Made by a program: the position numbers and the translations under genes. 64,000 bases of DNA from the NCBI GenBank assembly GCA_963715745.1, contig OY970271.1, positions 2,356,001-2,420,000 on the forward strand, in the 5' to 3' direction. The first letter of the stretch is position 1. The number at the start of each line of letters is the position of its first letter. Below are positions 50,539-59,318 of the stretch, piece after piece. The stretch is from CAWGJF01 sp963715745. GTDB taxonomy: Bacteria; Bacteroidota; Ignavibacteria; Ignavibacteriales; Ignavibacteriaceae. A model generated the notes under the pieces. It was not told the origin of the DNA. It saw only the letters and a program-made list of their open reading frames with translations, and searched no databases.

Positions 50539-51774
50539 CTACTTCAATAAAATCATCTTCTTTGTCTCAATGAAACTGCCAGCTTTTAACTGATAGAAAT
50601 AAACTCCGCTTGGCAGGTTTGCTGCATTCCAGGTTAACTCGTAAGTGCCAACTGGTTTTTCCTCATTGACTAAGGTCTCAATTTCATTTCCGAGTACATC
50701 AAATACTTTTATTGTTGTGTTTGATGCTTGTGGAACTGAGTATTTTATTTTTGTCGTTGGATTAAATGGGTTTGGATAGTTTTGTGCAAGTACAAATTTT
50801 GTTGGAGGTATAAACTCATGCTCAACATCAACAACAGGAGGATCATATTCCCAAACAGCACCATCACTTGTTTGCCAATCGGACGAACCACTAATTACAT
50901 AAATTTTATTATCAACTACTGCGCGTGCAAAATCGAAAGAATTAAAAGGCATATCAGGTTTAGTTTCCCAGGTATTAGTAACAGGATCGTATACTTCGAC
51001 GGTTGCTAAAGTAGTGTTTCTAGACTGACTCCCACCTATTGCATAGATTTTCCCATTAACCAAATATGTTCCAAGACCAAATCTTGGTGAGGGCATATCA
51101 TTTTTCTTTGTCCAAATATCAGTTTGTGGATTATATTCATAAACTGTTGACAATGCCTCCCATGGTTCATTATATGATGAATTAGAGGAACCGCCGAATG
51201 TATATATTAATCCATCATAAACAGTTAAGGATAAATTTCCTCCGCCGTCAGAAGGCATCGGTGATTTTTCTGTCCATTTATTTGAATCAGGATCATAGAC
51301 TTGGCAGTTATGTTCATTATAATTACCACCAACGATATATATTATTCCATCAACAGCTGCTCCTCTCATACAAAATCTTGGATTAAGCAAATTTGCTTTT
51401 GGCAACCAGGTGTCAGTTACAGGATCATAAGCTTCTACTTTATCTATAGGACCTGAGTAACCTCCTCCAATGGCGTAAATTGTATCATTAACAATTGCAG
51501 AAGCAAAAAAAGCACGAGGTGTTGCCATTGGAGCTAAAGTGTCCCAAGTAATTCTTAAAGGATCATACATTTCGTTAACTGCCGAGAGTAAAAAGTTTGT
51601 TGTTACTCCACCCATAACATAAATTTTCCCATTTATGATTTCGGCAGAAGCACCTACTCTTAATGTAGGTATAGTTGTCTTCAGTGTCCATCCATTTTGT
51701 GCCTGGATTTGAATGGAAACCAAAACTAATGAAACGATGATTAAACAATATTTCCAGTATTCTAACTTTCTCAT
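50539..51774 (-). CDS. T9SS cargo with Kelch-repeat propeller
   Basis: About 411 residues. The ATG at 51774 has AAAGGAGG six bases upstream; the ORF extends further but without a ribosome site. Residues 1-26 are a signal peptide (ending IQIQAQ). Six Kelch-type repeats span about 30-320, for example GKIYVMGGVTTNF, DTIYAIGGGYSG, GIIYIVGGNYNE, GLIYTFGGSS, GKIYAIGGSQ and NKIYVISGSS, with Tyr-Asp-Pro and Trp residues between strands. A six-bladed propeller is likely. The sorting domain has LAQNYPNPFNPTTKIKYSVP and ends SGVYFYQLKAGSFIETKKM. The linker is short and lacks the LPVEL block. It is likely exported and surface-exposed; the ligand is unknown. Confidence 0.85.
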   Translation of the reverse strand: MRKLEYWKYCLIIVSLVLVSIQIQAQNGWTLKTTIPTLRVGASAEIINGKIYVMGGVTTNFLLSAVNEMYDPLRITWDTLAPMATPRAFFASAIVNDTIYAIGGGYSGPIDKVEAYDPVTDTWLPKANLLNPRFCMRGAAVDGIIYIVGGNYNEHNCQVYDPDSNKWTEKSPMPSDGGGNLSLTVYDGLIYTFGGSSNSSYNEPWEALSTVYEYNPQTDIWTKKNDMPSPRFGLGTYLVNGKIYAIGGSQSRNTTLATVEVYDPVTNTWETKPDMPFNSFDFARAVVDNKIYVISGSSDWQTSDGAVWEYDPPVVDVEHEFIPPTKFVLAQNYPNPFNPTTKIKYSVPQASNTTIKVFDVLGNEIETLVNEEKPVGTYELTWNAANLPSGVYFYQLKAGSFIETKKMILLK

Positions 51775-51802
51775 TTTAAGCCTCCTTTTAATAATCTTAA
51801 TC

Positions 51803-51829
51803 AAGGTTGTCTGACAAGCAGACAACCTT
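51803..51829. terminator. Strong hairpin between cargo genes
   Basis: AAGGTTGTCTG (51803-51813) and CAGACAACCTT (51819-51829) form an 11-bp perfect stem with a 5-base loop, followed on the plus strand by TTTTT. On the minus strand it sits between the lipoprotein gene and the Kelch gene and probably ends the former's transcript. Confidence 0.65.
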
Positions 51830-51886
51830 TTTGTAACCATCTAATGAAGAATCAATTCTCTTCATAATTTTTACTTGTAAGATTCA

Positions 51887-52459
51887 TTAATTCCCATGAG
51901 ATTTATAGAAACCCTCACCTCCACCATACCATCCTACTGGTGGTGTACCCCAGGCTGTAATAGTTGTATTACTTTGCATTTGCATTCCTTCAATAGTTCC
52001 ACCTCTTCCATGGGCGACTAAATGTATTGGGAGTACAAATAAAGTATCACTACCGGGCATTTTGCTTCTGTAACCTGTGTAATTACCTTCCCATACTCCA
52101 CCTTCGGCATTTCCTGTAGGAGTTATTGTAAGCGATCCATGTACGGGACCCTCACCGGTAACTGCATCCATTCTCGCACTCAAATAATGAATCATAGTTC
52201 CGCCTCCAAGTGGGTCGGAAGAAGTAATAAGTTCAATTACCCCCACATCCTTGAGAATCCAGTTACCACCAACCAATTTTATAGTTCCTTCACCCGTTAG
52301 ACCAATTGGAAAGTGAGTAAACGTAAAGTTGGTAATGATAACTTTTTGAAGTGAAGATTGGTCAATGGGGGTTACTGGTGACTGCTGTTCATCAGAACAG
52401 CCAACCAGCAACAGTCCCATGAAAGCAAAAAGAACGAGTACACATTTAAGTGTTTTCAT
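51887..52459 (-). CDS. Small lipoprotein of unknown function
   Basis: A 190-residue protein. A lipoprotein signal ends LLLVGC, so Cys21 should be lipidated. The mature part is beta-rich, glycine-rich and lacks recognisable motifs. It contains HFPIGLTGEGTIKLVGGNWI, YLSARMDAVTGEGPVHGSLT and TPTGNAEGGVWEGNYTGYRS. The regular strand-turn pattern suggests a beta-barrel or sandwich such as seen in small envelope lipoproteins; that is inference. It is the only cargo-cluster member that uses a lipoprotein anchor instead of T9SS. A paired repeat element lies about 110 bases upstream of its start. Confidence 0.7.
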   Translation of the reverse strand: MKTLKCVLVLFAFMGLLLVGCSDEQQSPVTPIDQSSLQKVIITNFTFTHFPIGLTGEGTIKLVGGNWILKDVGVIELITSSDPLGGGTMIHYLSARMDAVTGEGPVHGSLTITPTGNAEGGVWEGNYTGYRSKMPGSDTLFVLPIHLVAHGRGGTIEGMQMQSNTTITAWGTPPVGWYGGGEGFYKSHGN

Positions 52460-52564
52460 TAGAACCTCCTAATAAATTGTGATTAAATTATCAGGGTGTT
52501 CAGTCGGAATAAAGTACTATATGATTGAGCACTCGATACCTTTTTGTATTTTTTTAATTGCCCC

Positions 52565-52655
52565 AACCTTCGAGGTGCATTATCAACTCCGATATCATCG
52601 CCTCGAAGGTTTAGTTATATACAGTTTTTATTTCTCCACATATTATTTCTTCTCG
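52565..52655 (-). repeat. Hairpin plus conserved block, copy 1 (second copy at 56219)
   Basis: AACCTTCGAGG (52565-52575) pairs with CCTCGAAGGTT (52601-52611) around a 25-base loop. It is followed by a block of about 45 bases, largely ATATACA..TTTATTT..CCACATATTATTTCT, that recurs at 56260-56303 next to a similar hairpin with the same loop length. It lies upstream of the lipoprotein gene. Confidence 0.6.
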
Positions 52656-52673
52656 ACCTTTATTATTTATTTC

Positions 52674-52694
52674 GGGTGAGTCTGCGACTCGCCC
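52674..52694 (-). terminator. Hairpin GGGTGAGTC / GACTCGCCC downstream of a sorting-domain remnant
   Basis: A 9-bp stem (52674-52682 and 52686-52694) with one G-T pair and a 3-base loop. It is related to the hairpins at 50494 and 61632. It follows the stop of the severed sorting domain at 52723 on the minus strand. Confidence 0.6.
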
Positions 52695-52722
52695 TTACTT
52701 GTCATTATCTTCGTACTACTTA

Positions 52723-52836
52723 CTACTTCAGAAGTAATTTCTTCTTTGTATTAACATTCACTTTTCCTGCCTGCCCATTTGGGACACTTGTCGAAGGATC
52801 GAATGCTTGTAATTGTTCAAATATGTCTTCACTTTT
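52723..52836 (-). pseudogene. Severed 3' end of a T9SS cargo gene
   Basis: The minus-strand frame between stops at 52839 and 52723 reads ...EQLQAFDPSTSVPNGQAGKV followed by NVNTKKKLLLK. This is the terminal part of a sorting domain (compare QLRA..VETKKMLLLK elsewhere), including a DPSTS peptide of the type encoded by a REP-like insertion. There is no start or NPFNPST core; the body of the gene is missing. The epimerase stop overlaps its 5' edge, suggesting that insertion or recombination placed the epimerase here. Confidence 0.6.
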
Positions 52837-53806
52837 CAAATGAATCAATTGCTTCCTGAAGAGCCAAACTAATTGGAGTATATTTTATTCCAAGCTCTCT
52901 TTCTGCTTTGCTTCCATCAACATTAAATCCTGCTTTCATTACTTTCATTTGATCAACTGCCATTCCCCACAGCGGTGGTTTTTTAATCAGGTTGGCTAAG
53001 CCGGTTAAAATATATGCATTCATCATTGTAAGTGATTCGGGTAAATTTATTTTGGGTAGCGGAACTCTTGACATTTCGCTAAGAAGTTTATTAATTTCTC
53101 CCCAGGTATATCGATAATTTCCTACTAAATATTTTTCACCAATATTATTTTCTTTTTCGAGCGCATTTACAATTGCGTTAGCTACATCTCTTACACATAC
53201 GAACGAGAAAATTCTATTTTTAAAAACAGTTGCAGGTAATTTTCGATTGATGAAATCACGAATATACCGCCCACTGGCTTTTGTGTCTCCCTCACCAATA
53301 ACACATACCGGGTAGATAACGACAAGTGGTAATCCTTTTTTCTTATGTAAGTCCCAGGCGATTTGCTCTCCTTCAAACTTTGTCCGGAAGTATTCACTAT
53401 ACTGAACGGGACCAAATTGACTTTCTTCTGTAAAAGGACTTTCGGCTGGTTTACCGTACACACCAGCGGTGCTAACGTGGACTACTTTTTTAATGCCTGA
53501 TTCCAAAGCACATTCCATAACATTTCGGGTACCTTCGATATTTACGTTGCTGTAAATTCTTTTATCCGGTTCCCAGAATGTATAGAGTCCGGCTATATTA
53601 ATTACTGAATCGCAACCTTGCATACCAAGTAGTAAAGACTTCCGGTCTGTCAAATCACCTTCAACCAAGGCTATATTGGGTTTACTCTGGAACGAAGCCT
53701 TACTGGATTTTCTAATTAATAATTTCAATTGATGATTGGTTTTAGATAACAACTCAGTCGTATATTTACCAATAAAGCCGGTTCCACCGGTTATAAAAAT
53801 TTTCAT
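52829..53806 (-). CDS. NAD(P)-dependent epimerase/dehydratase-like SDR protein
   Basis: A 325-residue extended short-chain dehydrogenase. The Rossmann motif is MKIFITGGTGFIGKYTTELL. Further features are VEGDLTDRKSLLLGMQGCDS-VINIAG, VVHVSTAGVYG, and the catalytic Tyr-x3-Lys in YSEYFRTKFEGEQIA. It resembles dihydroflavonol-reductase or nucleoside-diphosphate-sugar epimerase-like enzymes, but the substrate cannot be decided. No signal peptide is present, so it is cytoplasmic and out of place among cargo genes. Its end overlaps a sorting-domain remnant. AGGAGG lies just upstream of the ATG. Confidence 0.88.
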   Translation of the reverse strand: MKIFITGGTGFIGKYTTELLSKTNHQLKLLIRKSSKASFQSKPNIALVEGDLTDRKSLLLGMQGCDSVINIAGLYTFWEPDKRIYSNVNIEGTRNVMECALESGIKKVVHVSTAGVYGKPAESPFTEESQFGPVQYSEYFRTKFEGEQIAWDLHKKKGLPLVVIYPVCVIGEGDTKASGRYIRDFINRKLPATVFKNRIFSFVCVRDVANAIVNALEKENNIGEKYLVGNYRYTWGEINKLLSEMSRVPLPKINLPESLTMMNAYILTGLANLIKKPPLWGMAVDQMKVMKAGFNVDGSKAERELGIKYTPISLALQEAIDSFEK

Positions 53807-53825
53807 TTTTCCTCCTAGTTATTTT

Positions 53826-56150
53826 TTATTTCAATAGCAACATCTTCTTTGTCTCCACAAACGAATCCGTTCTTAACTTATAGAAATAAACTCCGCTTGG
53901 CAATGATGCTGCATTCCAAGTTAACTCATAAGTGCCAACAGATTTTTCTTCATCCATCAACGTAGCAATTTCATTTCCGAGTATATCGTAAACCTTTATC
54001 ACAACTTTTGATGCCTGCGGAATTGAGTATCTGAAAGTTGTGCTTGGGTTGAAGGGATTGGGAAAATTTTGAGAAAGTGAGAATTCTGTTGGAAGAGTGG
54101 TTTCATCTTCAACACCAACAATAATCTGTGAAATATAAATGGTCTGCAGTCCGCTAATTCCCAGTGAACCAATTTCTGTTCCGCTTCCGTTAGTTGTACT
54201 GATAGTGATAAGCTTATTTATTTCATTTTGTGTCCCCTTCAATCCGAACAACGTACCGTCTTGCTTAAATGTAATTGAAGGTGTACTTGCACCGTCACCG
54301 GTGTTGCCGAGCATCGCAGCAGCAGCTGTTAACGTATCGACTATATATATTGCATCTTTATCCGAACCGACAAATTTTGAAACTGATGCAAAGAGCCTGC
54401 CATCTGTCGGACTGAATGCAATGGAAGCGTACTGAATGCCGGACGCAGTTCCAATAAGTGTAGCTTCACCTGTAGTTAAATTTATTTTATACAATGATCC
54501 TGATCTTTGTGCTGCGAAGAGAGTGCCTGAAGGTGTAAACGCAATTGCATGAATATTTCCTGCCGGGATTGTAACTAAAGGTACACATCCTCCTAAAACC
54601 GGATCGATTCTATATAAAGTTGAAGATGATGTGCCCATAGAAATTCCAATCAAAACGGAATCGATTGGATTTACAGTCATCCCATTTATTTCAGGTCCTT
54701 CAAATGAACCAACTAACACAGGAGTGGGGTTTGAAAAGTCAAAAGTATAAAGAGAATTTGAAGCTGCATAAATTCTATCAGACAATGGAGGAGTAAATTC
54801 TAATGCTTTCCCTGATAAAGAAACACTAAGAGAACTATGATTTGCTGCATCACTAAGAATTATGAGTGAATCGCTAAATAACCCACGAGTCTGTGGTGTG
54901 AATGCGATATTAAGTTCAATGCAATCCCATGGTTGAAGGACTATTGGCAATGTGGGTGGATTAACAAGTGAGAAATTCGCCGAGGATAAATTGACAGCGT
55001 TGATGGTAGTTTGTAATGTTCCATAATTTCCTACAGTGACGCCTACTATATCTCCAATTTCACCTGCTGCTTTGGTTTTATAATTTACTGTGTTACCGGC
55101 CCTCCAGATATGTTTGCCTATGTAGCCGGGCCAGTGATAGATGCAGCCTTCATTGCCACGAAAAAAACTGCCCCAACCTGAATTCCCGAATGTCCATTGT
55201 TGATAACCTAAACCATCTCCGTTTATCCATAGTCCCCAATCATCCATTTTGTTCCATGTTAAACCATCATCTGTGGTAAACAATATCATAATGTTCGATT
55301 CAGTTCCAGAATAGCTTATACTATTCAGTGTATAAGTAGATTGAGTACCTGGTATATATGCAATACTTCCAATCCCGGAAATCCAATTTGGCACTGAGTT
55401 GTAGACCCATGTGCTTCCACCATCACTTGTTTTACATGTAATGGATTGAGAACCATTCATACTACTGGCAAGACCATTTAATTCATCACGAAAAGCAACA
55501 GATGGAGCAAAATTTACATTCGAAGGTGGAAGTTGAGAACAGGTCCATGTATATCCGCGATCCGTTGACCTGAAAACTCTTTTTTCAAATGTGGTAAACC
55601 AGTATGAATCGTCATAATAAGAATGTTCGTTTACAAGTCCAATTTCTCCTACTAGTGGTGTAGGTATATTACTTTCAGGAACTCGTACCCAGTTTACTCC
55701 GCCGTTGGATGTAGTATAAATTTCAAAGTAACCTTCAACCGGGTCGCCCATTGCCACACCATTATTCTGATCGAAAAAATGTATAGTGTTTGGGAAACTA
55801 GAAGCATTTGTAAATACACCTGTGGCTGCCGTCCAGGTAGTTCCCCTATCCGTCGTCTTATAAATTGTGGATGAAACCACAAACGCTGTATTTGCATCAA
55901 ATGCGTGAATACAATAGACAGGCTTATTCTGTGGATCTGAAAAGCTGTTTTCTGTCCAGGTATTGCCAGCGTCAGTTGTAACAATGATGCCTGTAACATC
56001 TCGCCTTGAGGCCCAATAAATTTGTTCATCAACTGCATATGCATACAGTACTCCCATATTGTATGACCCTTGCGGACAGATATTGAATTGTGCATGAACA
56101 CTTAATTGGGCAAAAATTAAAACAAAAAATATTGAATAGATCTTTTTCAT
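53826..56150 (-). CDS. T9SS cargo: YCF48-like propeller, ASH/choice-of-anchor-D domain and second propeller
   Basis: A 774-residue protein with a signal peptide (1-20, ending QLSVHAQ). Residues about 25-370 have Asp-box-like repeats (TTDAGNTW, TTDRGTTW, TSNGGVNW, STDRGYTW, TSDGGSTW, TTDDGLTW). Residues about 375-470 match the ASH/choice-of-anchor D type: FSLVNPPTLPIVLQPWDCIE and FTPQTRGLFSDSLIILSD. A second propeller-like region (about 470-680) has LYRIDPVLGGCVPLVTIPAG and LYKINLTTGEATLIG. The sorting domain starts LSQNFPNPFNPSTTFRYSIP and ends SGVYFYKLRTDSFVETKKM. It should be surface-exposed; no catalytic residues are visible. CCTAGTTATGGATG upstream is shared with the 59385 gene. Confidence 0.83.
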   Translation of the reverse strand: MKKIYSIFFVLIFAQLSVHAQFNICPQGSYNMGVLYAYAVDEQIYWASRRDVTGIIVTTDAGNTWTENSFSDPQNKPVYCIHAFDANTAFVVSSTIYKTTDRGTTWTAATGVFTNASSFPNTIHFFDQNNGVAMGDPVEGYFEIYTTSNGGVNWVRVPESNIPTPLVGEIGLVNEHSYYDDSYWFTTFEKRVFRSTDRGYTWTCSQLPPSNVNFAPSVAFRDELNGLASSMNGSQSITCKTSDGGSTWVYNSVPNWISGIGSIAYIPGTQSTYTLNSISYSGTESNIMILFTTDDGLTWNKMDDWGLWINGDGLGYQQWTFGNSGWGSFFRGNEGCIYHWPGYIGKHIWRAGNTVNYKTKAAGEIGDIVGVTVGNYGTLQTTINAVNLSSANFSLVNPPTLPIVLQPWDCIELNIAFTPQTRGLFSDSLIILSDAANHSSLSVSLSGKALEFTPPLSDRIYAASNSLYTFDFSNPTPVLVGSFEGPEINGMTVNPIDSVLIGISMGTSSSTLYRIDPVLGGCVPLVTIPAGNIHAIAFTPSGTLFAAQRSGSLYKINLTTGEATLIGTASGIQYASIAFSPTDGRLFASVSKFVGSDKDAIYIVDTLTAAAAMLGNTGDGASTPSITFKQDGTLFGLKGTQNEINKLITISTTNGSGTEIGSLGISGLQTIYISQIIVGVEDETTLPTEFSLSQNFPNPFNPSTTFRYSIPQASKVVIKVYDILGNEIATLMDEEKSVGTYELTWNAASLPSGVYFYKLRTDSFVETKKMLLLK

Positions 56151-56218
56151 TTTAACCTCCTAGTTATGGATGATTGTTTATTATAAAATTATTAATTGTA
56201 AAAGTATCAAATGACTTT

Positions 56219-56303
56219 AAGCCTTCGGACAGTGCAGCATTCAGGAAATAAGCCCGAAGGTTAACTACATATACAATCTTTATTTGCCCACATATTATTT
56301 CTC
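56219..56303 (-). repeat. Hairpin plus conserved block, copy 2
   Basis: CCTTCGG (56222-56228) pairs with CCGAAGG (56254-56260) around a 25-base loop. The next ~45 bases are about 85 percent identical by eye to those at 52610-52655. It lies between the start of the 53826 gene and the end of the 56391 gene. See the copy at 52565. Confidence 0.6.
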
Positions 56304-56317
56304 ACATTTATTTTTTA

Positions 56318-56385
56318 CCTCTCCCTTTAATCCCTCTCCTTCCTTCGACTTCGCTCAGGATGACGGAGAGGGAAACAGGGTGAGG
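56318..56385. repeat. Nested hairpin containing a REP-like element
   Basis: CCTCTCCCT (56318-56326) faces AGGGTGAGG (56377-56385), and CCCTCTCC (56332-56339) faces GGAGAGGG (56365-56372). In the loop lies TCCTTCGACTTCGCTCAGGA (56341-56360) followed by TGAC, a REP-like palindrome. It is adjacent to the stop of the 56391 gene. TTTTTTTA follows on the plus strand. Confidence 0.65.
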
Positions 56386-56390
56386 TTTTT

Positions 56391-59099
56391 TTATTTCAAC
56401 AACAACATTTTTTTCGTTTGCACAAATTCACCTGCCCGCAATTGATAGAAATAAACTCCGCTTGGCAGTCCGCCTGCGGCGGACGCTGCGTTGAATTCAA
56501 CTTCATATCTTCCTGCTGGTTTGAATTCATCAACAATAGTTGCTATCTCATTTCCCAAGATGTCGTATATCTTCAAAGTTTGCTGACTGCCTACTGGCAA
56601 CTGCCAACTGATTTTTGTGCTTGGATTGAATGGATTTGGATAGTTTTGCTCAAGTGCAAATTCTGTTGGAAGAGTTGTTTCATCTTCGACACCTACAGGT
56701 ATTCCAATAAACTCATCTGCTCCGATATCGGGTGCTGATACGTGCCTAGTCTGTCCATCAAAATCAAAGTTGATATCTGTAATTGGAATACCTCTTGATT
56801 CAAGCAACGTTTCCTCGTTCTCTGCTATATGAAGATATGGAGCAACAAAGTTTGGCATCTCAGTTATGCTACTAGAATCTTTACCTAACACTTGCCATTC
56901 TGCTAATGTATGATAGTTTGTGGCGGCAATCCTCACTAAGCAATTATTTGGATTTGTATCATCATAGTATAGATCATTATAATCTGAGTTGAGGTTAAAA
57001 GTATTGTAATCATAAATTGCAGAAGCGCAGTAAGGTGATTCATCTCTGGTGTTTATAAAAATGTTGTTTTTAAGATCAACAACCGCAGAACCGCTAAATC
57101 CACCATATATATACAAAGCAGCAGAACCAAGAGGATTCGCTCCGTTACTATTGCCCGTTAAGTAAACAGTGTTATAATAAATTTTAGGATTAGTTTGATT
57201 CCATATCTGTATCCCAGCTACTCTGCAGTTACCTTGTGTTGATGCACTTTGAATATCATATATCATGTTATTATAAACCATATTATTCGAACCGCTACCA
57301 CCAGATAATAATATTCCTACAGAAGTGTACCCTGCAGTGCTTTTAATATTATGAACAACGTTATTACGGATGATATCTCCATTACCTGAATATGAGTTTA
57401 TGCCTACATTAATTATATCACTGCCAGATGTACGTGTAACTTTTTGATTTTGGATTATGTTATTCTCGACGATTGTATTCTGACATTTTTCGAGCTGTAT
57501 TCCCCAGCTATAAAGGCTATCCGTTTCTGAACCAATTTTGTTCCCTCTAATGATATTACCATTTGCTCCAACACTTGATAAATATGTTGAAATGAAGAAG
57601 GCCATTCCAGCTTGTTTAACAAAATTATTTTGAATTATATTACTATCAGGTACCGCTGAACCTGCTTGAGGACACCAGAAGCCTGAACCGCTGCTTCTTG
57701 TATTATCTTCTTGAATGAAAATAATATTTTGCAATACATTATGATCGGAATCATAGAGAAAATCTATCCCATCGTTATAAGCGAAGTTATTATTTTTTAG
57801 AGAATGAATGGTGAGCGTGGTCGTTCCGGTTAAGTCAACTCCATCTATTGTAACAAAGCTAGTGTTCGTACAGGATAAGGTTACAAAACCATTTCCCTCA
57901 AGGGTAACATTTTTATTCTGAGCTGGTTTAATCGTAACTCTGCTATTGGGTCCGGCACCGGGAATTGGTCCGTTCAATTTAAAGCCGAATGAATCTGTTG
58001 GTGCTGTGTAAAGCTCATCAATCAATTCAAGAGTAACATTGCCTGCAACTCCATCTGTGCTTAGTTTATCAAATGCACTTTTGATTGTTGAGAAATAACC
58101 ACTAGAGCCGATTGTGTAAGTACCTGTAATAAGCGGATCATTATTTGAAAATTCATAAATATTTGAAGTGCCAACCAAAGGATGAGTAACGCAAGTTCCA
58201 CCATACAAATATATTTTACCATCAAGAACAATGCTGGCAAGGACTGCACAAGCTACTGGCATTGGGGTTTCGGTATACCAAGTATCACTTTCAGGATTAT
58301 ATACTTCAACTTTATCATATAGTGGACCATAGTCACTGTGGTACCAGCCTCCTATTGCATACATCTTATTATCTAATGAACAGGCAGTTAAACAATATCT
58401 TGCAGTTGGCATTATACCTGATTTTGTAGTCCAAGTACTATCTTGGGGATTATAAACTTCTACGGTGTTATAGACAGTTGTAGGAAAAAACGTAACGCCA
58501 CCAAAAACATATATTTTACCATTATACGCAACCGCTGAATGTCCCCATCTTTTTGTAGGCATATCTGGAAGTTGTGACCATGTCTCAGTTGTTACATCAT
58601 ACATTTCCATAGTTTTTAATCCGCCATAGTCAAATCCGCCCCCTACTATACGTAAACCACCCATTACATAAATTTTACCATCAATAGAAGCGCAAGCGAG
58701 AAGTCCTCTATCAGTAGGCATAGAGTTTTTAGGGATCCATTGACCTGAATCAGGATCAAACATATCCATTGTCGATAGAGTCGTACTACTATCATTACCT
58801 CCTATCACATACAATTTCCCATCAACAATGCAACTGGTATGTGCACCTCTAATTTTATTATTGCAAAGAGGAATTTGCGTCCATACTCCTGAGGATCTGT
58901 CGTAAACTAAGGCCGTCCTCGGGCTAACGCCCGTTTCTGTATTCAATCCGCCGACTACATATATTTTGCCATCTAACTCATTAACGGTATGTGCATATCT
59001 AATTTCGGGCATATCACCGATTTGAGTCCAAGTTCCTTGCGCAAAACAAATCTGCGTTATCAGCAAAAAGAAAAAAAAAGTTTGTATTAATTTTTTCAT
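56391..59099 (-). CDS. T9SS cargo: Kelch propeller, right-handed beta-helix and sorting domain
   Basis: A 902-residue protein. The signal peptide is residues 1-21 (FFFFLLITQICFAQ). Six Kelch repeats span about 25-315 (GKIYVVGGLNTE, GKLYVIGGNDSS, GKIYVMGGLRIV, GKIYVFGGVTFF, NKMYAIGGWYHS, GKIYLYGGTCVT). A right-handed parallel beta-helix covers about 340-780, with rungs such as SDHNVLQNIIFIQEDN, GANGNIIRGNKIGSETDS and NTIVENNIIQNQ. The sorting domain begins LEQNYPNPFNPSTKISWQLP and is enlarged by a heptamer insertion and by a GC-rich palindrome (AASAAGGLPSG instead of AANLPSG). The beta-helix suggests polysaccharide binding or processing, but no catalytic residues can be assigned. ATGs at the start follow AGGAGG. 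Confidence 0.85.
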   Translation of the reverse strand: MKKLIQTFFFFLLITQICFAQGTWTQIGDMPEIRYAHTVNELDGKIYVVGGLNTETGVSPRTALVYDRSSGVWTQIPLCNNKIRGAHTSCIVDGKLYVIGGNDSSTTLSTMDMFDPDSGQWIPKNSMPTDRGLLACASIDGKIYVMGGLRIVGGGFDYGGLKTMEMYDVTTETWSQLPDMPTKRWGHSAVAYNGKIYVFGGVTFFPTTVYNTVEVYNPQDSTWTTKSGIMPTARYCLTACSLDNKMYAIGGWYHSDYGPLYDKVEVYNPESDTWYTETPMPVACAVLASIVLDGKIYLYGGTCVTHPLVGTSNIYEFSNNDPLITGTYTIGSSGYFSTIKSAFDKLSTDGVAGNVTLELIDELYTAPTDSFGFKLNGPIPGAGPNSRVTIKPAQNKNVTLEGNGFVTLSCTNTSFVTIDGVDLTGTTTLTIHSLKNNNFAYNDGIDFLYDSDHNVLQNIIFIQEDNTRSSGSGFWCPQAGSAVPDSNIIQNNFVKQAGMAFFISTYLSSVGANGNIIRGNKIGSETDSLYSWGIQLEKCQNTIVENNIIQNQKVTRTSGSDIINVGINSYSGNGDIIRNNVVHNIKSTAGYTSVGILLSGGSGSNNMVYNNMIYDIQSASTQGNCRVAGIQIWNQTNPKIYYNTVYLTGNSNGANPLGSAALYIYGGFSGSAVVDLKNNIFINTRDESPYCASAIYDYNTFNLNSDYNDLYYDDTNPNNCLVRIAATNYHTLAEWQVLGKDSSSITEMPNFVAPYLHIAENEETLLESRGIPITDINFDFDGQTRHVSAPDIGADEFIGIPVGVEDETTLPTEFALEQNYPNPFNPSTKISWQLPVGSQQTLKIYDILGNEIATIVDEFKPAGRYEVEFNAASAAGGLPSGVYFYQLRAGEFVQTKKMLLLK
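56468..56484. repeat. GC-rich palindrome inserted in a sorting-domain codon run
   Basis: GTCCGCC (56468-56474), TGC, GGCGGAC (56478-56484). It lies in frame within the sorting domain and encodes the extra SAAGG residues. It looks like a repetitive palindrome. Confidence 0.6.
56586..56606 (-). repeat. Three heptamers in frame in a sorting domain
   Basis: On the plus strand ACTGCCT, ACTGGCA and ACTGCCA (56586-56606) lie next to each other. Twenty-one bases equal seven codons, so the frame is kept. They encode LPVGSQQ in ISWQLPVGSQQTLKIYDILG. Confidence 0.55.
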
Positions 59100-59318
59100 T
59101 GCATCCTCCTGAAAAATGATTAAAATCTTTTTATCAGCAGTCTGCTTCGGGAGAGTATTCGGTGTGTGCTATCTTTGGAGATTATTCAGCTACTAAGCTC
59201 AGAAAATCTAACGCTCTCGGAGTAGAGATTTTCATATAAAACAAATTGCATATATTATATTTGACAATCAATCAACTCTTAACAACTGACAAGTAATAAA
59301 AACTACTTTCCATTTGTC

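Noticed and set aside
55694..56101. 135-residue minus-strand ORF in another frame of the cargo gene
   Set aside because: The overlapping frame of 53826-56150 has a signal peptide and clear repeats; this one has no motif and is rich in His/Met/Gln as in shadow frames.
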